Notes: generated by a model from the letters alone, not told the origin. A DNA stretch of 6,297 nucleotides from Pseudomonadota bacterium (GCA_021807975.1 JAKBCJ010000291.1:1-6297); one strand, 5' to 3'; shown: positions 1 through 6,013, numbered from the stretch's first letter. A program made the numbers and translations.

Positions 1-2113
1 TTATGCCACCGGCCTGTTTAAGGATGTCCAGCTTGGCCGCAGCGGCGATACGTTGGTTGTCCGTGTCGTCGAAAACCCGATCGTCAGTCGCGTGGGGTAT
101 GAGGGTAACCACAAGCTGACAGACGATCAGCTTCGGCCGGAGTTGCAGTTGCGCTCGCGCGCGGTCTTTACGCCGGCCCTGGCCGAGGCGGATCGCACGC
201 ACATCCTTAGTATGTATGCAAAGCGCGGCTATTATAACGCGACCGTGGAACCGAAGATCATCCGCCTGGATCAGAATCGCGTCGATGTCGTCTTTCAGAT
301 CAACGAAGGTTCGGCCGCGCTGATCAGTAAGATCGTCATCAACGGCAACAAGGTGTTCAGTGAGGCGCGGCTTAACGAGGTGATAACCAGCCGGGAGTAT
401 CGCTGGTGGCGCTTTCTGTCCTCCTCGGACACCTACGATTCAGAACGCCTGAATTACGATAAGGAACTGCTCCGCCGGTTCTATCTGAAAAATGGTTATG
501 CCGACGCCCGGATAACCGATGCCGCCGCGGAGCTGTCACCCGACCGCAAATCCTTTTTCCTATCCTTCACGGTGCATGAAGGGGAACGGTACAAGATCGG
601 CAAGGTGGATATCAAAGTGCAGATTCGTAATCTGTCCGCGGATGTGCTGAAGCCGAAGCTGCAACTCAGGGACGGCGACTGGTATGATGGCGATGCGGTT
701 GGACGATCCACCGATGCGATTGAACTGGCGGTTCACAACCTGGGGTATGCGTTCGTCGATGTGAAACCACAGGTTAAGCGGGATGCGGAAAAACACATCA
801 TCGACCTGACATTCAATGTCGGCGAGGGTCCGCGCGTCTATGTCGAGCGGATCGATATCGTCGGCAACACCCGAACCGAGGACAAGGTGATCCGGCGGGA
901 GTTTACTATCGCCGAGGGCGATCCCTACAGTGCCGAGGCTGTGCGTAGCAGCAAAAGCCATCTGACGGACCTTGGGTATTTCACCAGCGTCGATGTCGTC
1001 ACGAATCCCGGGACAGCCCCTGACAAGGCCGTGCTGCTTACCAATATCTCTGAAAAGGCCACTGGCGAACTGTCGTTCGGCGGCGGCTATTCCACCGACG
1101 CGGGTGCGCTGATCGACGTTGGGTTGACAGAAAAGAATCTGGTCGGCTCCGGTCTGAACGCCAGCATCAATGGTGTGCTGGCCCAGTTCAACAGTTCGAT
1201 CAATGCGTCGCTGACCGATCCCTACTTCCTGGACCGGAATCTGGTCGCGGGCGTCGATCTGTTCCTGATCCAGACCATGTTCCTTGGAACCGAACCTTAT
1301 GACGAAAACCGCATCGGTTTCGATACGCATGTGGGTTACAGCTTTAACGAACACCTGAGCCAGACCTGGACCTACACTGCTGTCGATCGTCAGGTTTATA
1401 ATATCGAAACCGGCGCCAGCCCGTTCATCCTGAACGAAGCCGGCACGACGGTCATGTCGCAGATCAGTCAGGTCGTCACAATCGATTACCGCGACACCCG
1501 GGTAAACGCCCATTCCGGCGGTATTTTAGAAATTGGCACCGATTTCGCCGGGCTTGGCGGCGATGCAAGGTTTGTTCGGGAAAATCTGAACGGCGCTTTC
1601 TACATTCCGCTGGAACGCTATATGGGTAGCCCGGACTGGGTGATCAGAATGGCCGGCAGCCTGGGCTATATGCAGCTTCTGCCCGGCGGTCGTGAGGAAA
1701 TCATCGATCGGTTCTTCCTGGGCGGCGACAATCTGCGCGGCTTCCTCGACGGCGGTGCCGGCCCAACCGATGCTCTGACCGGCAATCCGTTGGGTGGCCG
1801 GTTCATGTGGACTCAGTCGAGCGAACTGCACTATCCGTTGCCCGTATCCCCGGATTTGGGACTGACCGGGCGTGCGTTCGTTGACGTTGGTGCGCTGACC
1901 GAAGCCTCTTTCAGAAGCCCCAGCGCGTGTCTGGCGACAACGACCCTCAACTGCAGGATATTGCAGTCCGCGGCACCGCGTGTCGGCGCGGGTGTCGGCG
2001 TTTCCTGGCAGACGGCGTTCGGCTTGATAAATCTTGACTTGGCGCCGTTTGTGATCAAGCAACCAGGCGACCAAACGCAAATCTTCCGGTTTGGCTTCGG
2101 CACGAGGTTCTAG
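1..2113 (+). CDS. bamA: Outer membrane protein assembly factor BamA (5' partial)
   Basis: BamA is the Omp85-family core of the BAM complex, folding and inserting beta-barrel proteins into the outer membrane. The reading frame is open from base 2 (YATGLFKDV..., typical of the end of POTRA1), so the TTG at 53 is not the true start and the signal peptide plus most of POTRA1 lie outside the window. About 703 residues are visible, against roughly 760-800 for full-length relatives. Counting the Tyr codon at base 2 as residue 1, I see POTRA2 (~25-103), POTRA3 (~105-195), POTRA4 (~196-276), POTRA5 (~278-352, with IDIVGNTRTEDKVIRREF) and the 16-strand barrel (~354-703). The loop-6 lid motif reads LRGF (578-581) within RFFLGGDNLRGF, a conservative variant of the usual VRGF/Y. 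The protein ends in a C-terminal aromatic beta-signal (FGFGTRF). Two cysteines (643, 651) lie in a predicted late extracellular loop. The TAG stop shares its last base with the GTG start of ompH, implying translational coupling. Confidence 0.97.
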   Translation, partial: YATGLFKDVQLGRSGDTLVVRVVENPIVSRVGYEGNHKLTDDQLRPELQLRSRAVFTPALAEADRTHILSMYAKRGYYNATVEPKIIRLDQNRVDVVFQINEGSAALISKIVINGNKVFSEARLNEVITSREYRWWRFLSSSDTYDSERLNYDKELLRRFYLKNGYADARITDAAAELSPDRKSFFLSFTVHEGERYKIGKVDIKVQIRNLSADVLKPKLQLRDGDWYDGDAVGRSTDAIELAVHNLGYAFVDVKPQVKRDAEKHIIDLTFNVGEGPRVYVERIDIVGNTRTEDKVIRREFTIAEGDPYSAEAVRSSKSHLTDLGYFTSVDVVTNPGTAPDKAVLLTNISEKATGELSFGGGYSTDAGALIDVGLTEKNLVGSGLNASINGVLAQFNSSINASLTDPYFLDRNLVAGVDLFLIQTMFLGTEPYDENRIGFDTHVGYSFNEHLSQTWTYTAVDRQVYNIETGASPFILNEAGTTVMSQISQVVTIDYRDTRVNAHSGGILEIGTDFAGLGGDARFVRENLNGAFYIPLERYMGSPDWVIRMAGSLGYMQLLPGGREEIIDRFFLGGDNLRGFLDGGAGPTDALTGNPLGGRFMWTQSSELHYPLPVSPDLGLTGRAFVDVGALTEASFRSPSACLATTTLNCRILQSAAPRVGAGVGVSWQTAFGLINLDLAPFVIKQPGDQTQIFRFGFGTRF
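2104..2107 (+). promoter_or_regulatory. Ribosome binding site for the GTG start of ompH
   Basis: GAGG lies inside the last codons of bamA, five bases before the GTG at 2113. It supports the GTG start and the one-base overlap with bamA. No in-frame ATG near the N-terminus would keep the signal peptide. Confidence 0.6.
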
Positions 2114-2985
2114 TGGTTCAAAAATACATCAAATACTCCGGCGCTGCGGTTGCCCTCGCGCTGGTTTTCCATCCACCCGTTGCGTTCGCCCAGCAGGGGC
2201 AGAGCACCCAGTGGTTCGTGCCCGGGCAGGTGAAGCCTGCCGGAGCGCCCCCCACTGAGCGGCAACCGTCGCATACATCGGGTGGCCCCTCAGCCAGTAT
2301 GCCGATCAGCGGTGGCGATATCGGGGCGGAGCCGAACGGAAAACCCGTGCCGTTGCAGGTCCAGTTACCGCCAGCACCGGAAATCCCGCCGATCCCCAAG
2401 GGCCAGGCAACGCCGGCGGCTATCGTCGGCATTCTGTCGGTTCCCGACGTGCTGCGGGTGTCCACCGCCTATCAAGCCGCGTACAAGGAGCTGAATGCGC
2501 GCGGCCAGAAGCTGAACGAAGACGCGCAGAAGGAACAGGCCGCGCTGCGCGATATGGGTCAGGCCTTCGCCGCTGAACGGTCCAAGCTGTCCCCTGAACA
2601 AATCCGAACCAAGGAAAAGGAAATCCAGGAACGCGCCACCGAAGCCCAGCGGAAGTTCGGCGAGCGCAACCGGATCATCCAGGAAGCCGGCCAGTATGTC
2701 ATGATGCAGATCAATCGCACCATGGAGCAGGTGGCCCAGCAGGTCGCGTTGTCCCGTGGCGTCAATCTGGTGCTGAACCGGGCCCAGATCCTTGGCACCA
2801 CGGCCGATTTTGATCTGACCCCCGCGGTCGTCGAAGTGCTGAACAAGGCGCTTCCCAGCGTCGTGGTGCCGCCCGACGGCGTATCCCCGATGGCGATGAA
2901 GGCACCGGCCGCCCCCGCCACGCAGGCAACCGCACCTGGCAAGCCGGCAACCGCACCAGCCAAACACTCGGCCCAGAAGCCATAA
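2113..2985 (+). CDS. ompH: OmpH/Skp-family periplasmic chaperone, extended form
   Basis: OmpH/Skp proteins are trimeric periplasmic chaperones that hold unfolded outer-membrane proteins between the Sec translocon and BAM. The N-terminus is a clear Sec signal peptide (MVQKYIKYSG, then a hydrophobic core and VAFA), with likely cleavage after Ala26. A proline/glycine-rich linker follows (~27-100, including QWFVPGQVKP). The OmpH domain spans ~103-250. It opens with a beta-strand (AIVGILSVPDVLRVSTAY), then a charged coiled-coil hairpin (~121-210) rich in Lys, Glu, Gln and Ala that forms the chaperone 'tentacle', and closes with VNLVLNRAQILGTTADFDLTPAVVEVLN. The C-terminal tail (~253-290) is rich in Ala, Pro and Lys and looks disordered. 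At 290 residues it is much longer than Escherichia coli Skp (~160); the extra length is in the linker and tail. The position between bamA and lpxD supports the assignment. Family confidence is high, but the role of the extensions is unknown. Confidence 0.92.
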   Translation: MVQKYIKYSGAAVALALVFHPPVAFAQQGQSTQWFVPGQVKPAGAPPTERQPSHTSGGPSASMPISGGDIGAEPNGKPVPLQVQLPPAPEIPPIPKGQATPAAIVGILSVPDVLRVSTAYQAAYKELNARGQKLNEDAQKEQAALRDMGQAFAAERSKLSPEQIRTKEKEIQERATEAQRKFGERNRIIQEAGQYVMMQINRTMEQVAQQVALSRGVNLVLNRAQILGTTADFDLTPAVVEVLNKALPSVVVPPDGVSPMAMKAPAAPATQATAPGKPATAPAKHSAQKP

Positions 2986-2990
2986 ACACG

Positions 2991-4094
2991 ATGGCGCGTC
3001 CGGACCGCTCTGCGTTAGCGGGCGATCCCCGCTTCTTTCGGCGCACCGGCCCGCACAGTCTGGCCGCGGTGGTCGATGCTGCCTGTGCGGATGAGGACGG
3101 GGCCGCCAGTGCCCCGTCGCTTCGTTTGATGCTGCATGGCATCGCCCCGCTGGGCGCCGCGACCCCGGGGGATGTGGCTTATTGCCTGAACAGCCGCAAA
3201 TATCTGCCGGCCCTGACCGAAACCAAGGCCGGGGCGGTCATCGTCCATGCCGACATGCGCGACAGGGTGCCCGCGTCCTCGGTCGCCATCGTTGCCGACG
3301 ATCCCCAGGTCGCCTGGTCTCGGGTTGCCGCGCTGTTCCATCCTCTCCCCCCGGTTTCCCCCGGCATTCATCCGTCGGCCGTTGTCGCCGCCTCCGCCCA
3401 AATCGATCCGTCCGCCCAGATCGGCCCCCTGGCGGTGATCGGCGAGAATGCCGTCATCGGTTCGCGCTGCCACATCGGCCCGCTGGTTGTTGTTGGCGAC
3501 GGAGTTGAACTCGGCCGCGACGTTCGTATCGGGCCGCACGCATCGGTGACTCACGCCCTGATCGGCGATCGGGTGTACATTTATCCCGGCGCGCGGATCG
3601 GCCAGGAAGGGTTCGGTTTCGCCATCACACCCAGCGGCTTTCACACTATTCCCCAGGTCGGGCGCGTAGTGATCGAAGACGATGTCGAAATCGGTGCCAA
3701 CACCACGGTCGATCGCGGCGCATTGCAAGATACCGTGATCGGCGCCGGCACCCGCATCGATAATCTGGTCCAGATCGCCCATAATGTGCGTATCGGCCGA
3801 GCGTGCGTGATCGTCGCGCATGTAGGTGTGTCGGGATCGACGGTGCTGGAGGATCAGGTCGTGCTGGCCGGCCAGGCCGGCGTGGCGGGCCATTTGCGCA
3901 TCGGCAAGGGTGCCCGGATCGGCGCCCAGGCCGGCGTTATCTCTGACGTTCCGCCGCGTGCGGAAATGATCGGCGCGCCGGCCCAGCCGGTGAAAACCTT
4001 CTTCAAGGAAGTCGCAACCATCCGCCGCTGGGTGCGCGACGGCGGTATCCCCCGGGTGCGGGATTCCCGTAACCCAAAATCAGACGTGGACTAA
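2991..4094 (+). CDS. lpxD: UDP-3-O-(3-hydroxyacyl)glucosamine N-acyltransferase LpxD
   Basis: LpxD is the cytoplasmic third enzyme of lipid A synthesis. It transfers a 3-hydroxyacyl chain from ACP to the free 2-amino group of UDP-3-O-acyl-glucosamine. The 367-residue length is normal. Residues ~13-120 form the N-terminal uridine-binding domain (including DVAYCLNSRKYLPAL and AGAVIVHADM). Residues ~125-325 are a left-handed beta-helix of hexapeptide repeats with periodic I-G-x-x positions. Diagnostic motifs are IGQEGFGF (203-210), VGRVVIEDDVEIGANTTVDRGAL (223-245) and QIAHN (261-265), where His264 aligns with the catalytic His239 of E. coli. The C-terminal helix (FFKEVATIRRWVRD, ~337-350) is the expected ACP-contacting/trimer helix, followed by a short polar tail. 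The ATG lies 5 bp after the ompH stop, with no strong Shine-Dalgarno sequence (only AGAAG around 2975), so coupled translation is likely. Oddity: the segment usually written AQxGISGS reads AHVGVSGS, with His277 in place of the common Gln. Confidence 0.97.
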   Translation: MARPDRSALAGDPRFFRRTGPHSLAAVVDAACADEDGAASAPSLRLMLHGIAPLGAATPGDVAYCLNSRKYLPALTETKAGAVIVHADMRDRVPASSVAIVADDPQVAWSRVAALFHPLPPVSPGIHPSAVVAASAQIDPSAQIGPLAVIGENAVIGSRCHIGPLVVVGDGVELGRDVRIGPHASVTHALIGDRVYIYPGARIGQEGFGFAITPSGFHTIPQVGRVVIEDDVEIGANTTVDRGALQDTVIGAGTRIDNLVQIAHNVRIGRACVIVAHVGVSGSTVLEDQVVLAGQAGVAGHLRIGKGARIGAQAGVISDVPPRAEMIGAPAQPVKTFFKEVATIRRWVRDGGIPRVRDSRNPKSDVD

Positions 4095-4099
4095 ATATC

Positions 4100-4594
4100 A
4101 TGGACGAAACCGTCAGCCTGCCGACCGCACCCGGAACGACGATCGAACTGATCGACATTCAGCGCATCATGCACGACATTCCCCACCGCTATCCGTTCCT
4201 GCTGCTGGACCGGGTGGTCGATGTCGTCCTGAATGCCTCGGCGGTCGGCATCAAGAACGTCACGGCCAACGAGAGTTTCTTCGCCGGCCATTTCCCCAAC
4301 CATCCGGTCATGCCCGGCGTGCTGATCGTCGAAAGCATGGCCCAAACCGCCGCCGTCCTGGTCGTCGAGACGCTCGGTCCCGACGCCGCCGGCAAGCTGG
4401 TATATTTCATGTCGATTGAGGGCGCGAAATTCCGCCGCCCCGTGGTGCCGGGCGACCAATTGAAAATCCATATCGTCAAGGAACGCAATCGCGGGAACGT
4501 GTGGAAGTTCCATGGCGTCGCACGTGTCGATGGTACTGTGGTCGCCGAAGCAACCTACTCGGCGATGATCCGGGACCGCGCCGCGGCGGTTTGA
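4100..4594 (+). CDS. fabZ: (3R)-hydroxyacyl-ACP dehydratase FabZ
   Basis: FabZ is a hot-dog-fold dehydratase that converts (3R)-hydroxyacyl-ACP to trans-2-enoyl-ACP in type II fatty-acid synthesis. It competes with LpxA and LpxD for the same 3-hydroxyacyl-ACP pool, which explains its place between their genes. The signature FAGHFPNHPVMPGVLIVESMAQ spans 61-82. It contains catalytic His64 and Glu78, which match the His54/Glu68 pair of E. coli FabZ in spacing. Upstream is the conserved IMHDIPHRYPFLLLDRV (23-39), which forms the dimer/active-site entrance. Downstream are the long central-helix region and VYFMSIEGAKFRRPVVPGDQL (101-121). At 164 residues it is slightly longer than the ~150 typical of the family, owing to a short polar N-terminus. 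The ATG at 4100 is 5 bp after lpxD, without an obvious Shine-Dalgarno sequence. An internal Met at residue 24 would remove the conserved helix start, so it is rejected. The gene is intact. Confidence 0.97.
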   Translation: MDETVSLPTAPGTTIELIDIQRIMHDIPHRYPFLLLDRVVDVVLNASAVGIKNVTANESFFAGHFPNHPVMPGVLIVESMAQTAAVLVVETLGPDAAGKLVYFMSIEGAKFRRPVVPGDQLKIHIVKERNRGNVWKFHGVARVDGTVVAEATYSAMIRDRAAAV

Positions 4595-4599
4595 TGCAA

Positions 4600-4652
4600 C
4601 GCTGCCTTAGTAACGCCAAAATGTCAGGCGAAACAGGGTGTTACAGGCAGCG
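4600..4652. repeat. Bulged inverted repeat (13-bp stem)
   Basis: CGCTGCCT (4600-4607) pairs with AGGCAGCG (4645-4652), and GTAAC (4610-4614) pairs with GTTAC (4640-4644). The result is 13 base pairs interrupted by a two-base bulge (TA, 4608-4609) with a 25-base loop. The stem starts six bases after the fabZ stop. No T-tract follows, so it does not look like a standard intrinsic terminator. Confidence 0.6.
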
Positions 4653-4686
4653 GCGGGTAACATCGGGCAACAATGATTGTGTTGGT

Positions 4687-4701
4687 GGCCGGCCCCCGGC
4701 C
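4687..4701. repeat. GC-rich hairpin upstream of lpxA
   Basis: GGCCGG (4687-4692) and CCGGCC (4696-4701) form a perfect 6-bp all-G/C stem around a CCC loop, 54 bases before the lpxA start. The downstream sequence (CCATAGTTTCG) has only three Ts, so termination would be weak at best. It could act as a pause or attenuation hairpin, or be a chance consequence of high G+C content. Confidence 0.4.
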
Positions 4702-4755
4702 CCATAGTTTCGTCCCCGCAGGGCGGCACAAACTGTTGATCCGGAACGGAACACC

Positions 4756-5580
4756 ATGGATTCGATGACGAATATCAGCCAGCACACGACCGATCGCGTG
4801 ACGATCCACCCAACCGCGATCGTGGCCCATGGCGCCGAACTCGGCCCGGGTGTCGATGTCGGCCCGTTCTGCACCGTCGGCCCGAACGTGGTTATCGAGG
4901 CTGGCGCCAAACTGGTGTCGCATGTTGTCGTCGAAGGCCACACCCGCATTGGGGAGGACGCGCAGCTCTTCCCGTTCTGCACCGTCGGCCTGCCGCCGCA
5001 GGATCTGAAATACAAGAACGAACCCACCCGGTGCGTAATCGGCGCCCGGACCTTGATCCGGGAGCATTGCACCATCCATCGTGGCACGGCGACCGGCCTT
5101 GGCATCACCCGCGTTGGCAGCGACTGTATGCTGATGGCCGTGGTCCATGTCGCGCATGACTGTCAGTTGGGCAACAACGTCATCGTCGCCAACAACGCGG
5201 TGATGGGTGGCCACGTCGCCATCGGCGACCATGCGGTGATCGGCGGCGCGGCGGCGATCCATCAATTCGTGCGCATCGGACGCGCGGCCATGATCGGCGG
5301 CGTCTCCGGCGTGGAGGGCGACGTGATCCCGTTCGGCAGCGTCATCGGCAATCGCGCCCGTCTGGCGTCGTTGAACATCATCGGCCTGCGGCGGCGCGGT
5401 TTCGATAAGGCCGCGATCCAGCGCCTGCACATCGCCTTCAAAGCGCTGTACAACAAGGAAGGCGTGTTCGCGCAGCGGCTGGAAGCGGTGCGCCAGAAGT
5501 TCGGCACCGATCCGCTGGTCGCGGAAATGCTGGCCTTTATCGACGCGCCCAGCCATCGCGGTCTGATTCGGGCGGAATGA
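4756..5580 (+). CDS. lpxA: UDP-N-acetylglucosamine 3-O-acyltransferase LpxA
   Basis: LpxA catalyses the first step of lipid A synthesis, moving a 3-hydroxyacyl chain from ACP to the 3-OH of UDP-GlcNAc in the cytoplasm. The 274-residue length is normal (E. coli 262). The left-handed beta-helix runs ~16-200 in hexapeptide repeats (IHPTAIVAHGAELGPGVDVGPFC...). Family motifs are QDLKY (82-86), the EPTR...IGARTLIREHCTIHRGT segment (89-111) and HVAHDC (131-136), where His134 aligns with catalytic His125 of E. coli. AIHQF (167-171) and VIGNRARLASLNIIGLRRRGF (196-216) follow, and the helical C-terminal ACP-binding domain (~215-274) ends GLIRAE. Gly182 aligns with the E. coli Gly173 'hydrocarbon ruler' residue. 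The ATG at 4756 has GGAACGGA five bases upstream; an ATG three codons later is a possible alternative. A 20-bp exact repeat lies inside the gene (4863-4882 and 4971-4990). The gene is preceded by an unusual 161-bp gap and followed by a convergent gene rather than lpxB. Confidence 0.97.
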   Translation: MDSMTNISQHTTDRVTIHPTAIVAHGAELGPGVDVGPFCTVGPNVVIEAGAKLVSHVVVEGHTRIGEDAQLFPFCTVGLPPQDLKYKNEPTRCVIGARTLIREHCTIHRGTATGLGITRVGSDCMLMAVVHVAHDCQLGNNVIVANNAVMGGHVAIGDHAVIGGAAAIHQFVRIGRAAMIGGVSGVEGDVIPFGSVIGNRARLASLNIIGLRRRGFDKAAIQRLHIAFKALYNKEGVFAQRLEAVRQKFGTDPLVAEMLAFIDAPSHRGLIRAE

Positions 5581-5612
5581 AAGTCATGGATGGCGGGGAG
5601 TAGTCGGGGAGG

Positions 5613-5631
5613 GGCATGTGGCTGACATGCC
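5613..5631. terminator. Candidate bidirectional terminator hairpin
   Basis: GGCATGT (5613-5619), the five-base loop GGCTG and ACATGCC (5625-5631) form a perfect 7-bp stem. It lies in the 61-bp space between the convergent lpxA and response-regulator genes, 33 bases past the lpxA stop and 11 past the regulator stop. The place is right for a terminator shared by both strands. Neither side has a T-tract (GTTGCG follows on the + strand), so it may instead pause polymerase or work with Rho. Confidence 0.45.
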
Positions 5632-5641
5632 GTTGCGCCTG

Positions 5642-6001
5642 TTACGTGGTAAGCGCTGAAAGCATTGCTGCGGCGAGCTGTGTTTGGTTGAAGGGTTTGC
5701 CGAGGACGGGCGTGCCCTTCAGATTGTCCGGCAGAGCCAACGTGCCGTATCCTGTTGCAAATAGAAAACGAATTCCGCGCGAACCCAGAACCTCCGCGAC
5801 CGGGTAGCTGAATACTCCTCCGAGATTAATGTCGAGTATAGCGATGTCCATCGCAAGGCTGCTTGCCTTTTTGAGTGCATCCTCCAGGTGCGACGCGGTC
5901 GCCACGACCTCGCACCCCAAGTCGGTCAGAAAGTCCTCCAGCAGCAGCGAGAGCATTGCCTCGTCCTCAACGACCAACACGCGCAACCCGATCAGAACCA
6001 C
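5642..6001 (-). CDS. Single-domain response regulator, FAT GUY family
   Basis: This 119-residue protein is a lone receiver (REC) domain with no output domain. All phosphorylation-site residues are present: acidic pocket Glu12/Asp13 (LVVEDEAM), phospho-acceptor Asp57 (AILDINLGG), Thr83 (FATGYG) and Lys102 (GKPF). FATGYG marks the alphaproteobacterial 'FAT GUY' receivers, which in studied cases are partners of HWE/HisKA_2 histidine kinases and act by protein-protein contact or as phosphate sinks rather than by binding DNA. The start is GTG, supported by AGGAG seven bases upstream and an in-frame TGA a little further up. It is convergent with lpxA and no kinase is visible, so the partner is either outside the window or unlinked. 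G+C content seems somewhat lower and patchier than in the lpx genes. The family call is confident, but the signalling pathway is unknown. Confidence 0.9.
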   Translation of the reverse strand: MVLIGLRVLVVEDEAMLSLLLEDFLTDLGCEVVATASHLEDALKKASSLAMDIAILDINLGGVFSYPVAEVLGSRGIRFLFATGYGTLALPDNLKGTPVLGKPFNQTQLAAAMLSALTT

Positions 6002-6008
6002 GAAAAGT

Positions 6009-6013
6009 CTCCT
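6009..6013 (-). promoter_or_regulatory. Ribosome binding site of the response regulator
   Basis: AGGAG on the minus strand is seven bases before the GTG at 6001. This is the strongest Shine-Dalgarno match near any start in the window, and it decides for the GTG over internal starts that would remove the first beta-strand. Confidence 0.75.

Larger units (their letters stand above)
4595..4755. other. Structured 161-bp gap between fabZ and lpxA
   Basis: This is the only sizeable gap in an otherwise tightly packed operon (other junctions overlap by 1 bp or leave 5 bp). I find no convincing gene in it. It carries a bulged inverted repeat (4600-4652), an alternative hairpin sharing part of it (4637-4664), an AT-rich palindrome (4670-4680) and a GC-rich hairpin (4687-4701). 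A modest ribosome binding site for lpxA (GGAACGGA, 4743-4750) closes the region. No good -35/-10 pair was seen on the + strand. It may be a leader or attenuator for lpxA, or the remains of a small inserted repeat element. The sequence alone does not decide between these. Confidence 0.6.

Noticed and set aside
560..1513. Long minus-strand frame of 317 codons opposite bamA
   Set aside because: It is the antisense shadow of a strongly supported BamA frame. The translation is an Asp/Arg/Gly/Ile-rich low-information sequence with no recognisable domain.
53..2113. TTG at 53 as the start of bamA
   Set aside because: The frame is open to base 2 and the upstream residues (YATGLFKDVQLGRSGDT) fit the end of BamA POTRA1, so the gene is simply cut by the window edge.
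3361..3960. Recurring ATCGGC-type short motifs in lpxD
   Set aside because: They are the DNA trace of Ile-Gly hexapeptide repeats of the left-handed beta-helix, not a separate repeat element or CRISPR.
4501..4707. Plus-strand 68-codon ORF spanning the end of fabZ and the gap
   Set aside because: It begins inside fabZ in another frame, shows no domain or Shine-Dalgarno support, and its translation (Arg/Cys/Gly-rich) looks random.
4624..5556. Minus-strand 310-codon frame opposite lpxA
   Set aside because: It is the antisense shadow of lpxA; its His/Asp/Ala-rich composition comes from reading hexapeptide codons backwards.
5616..5807. Plus-strand 63-codon ORF after lpxA
   Set aside because: Most of it is opposite the response regulator, and its ATG is part of the hairpin stem. 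It has no protein-like features.
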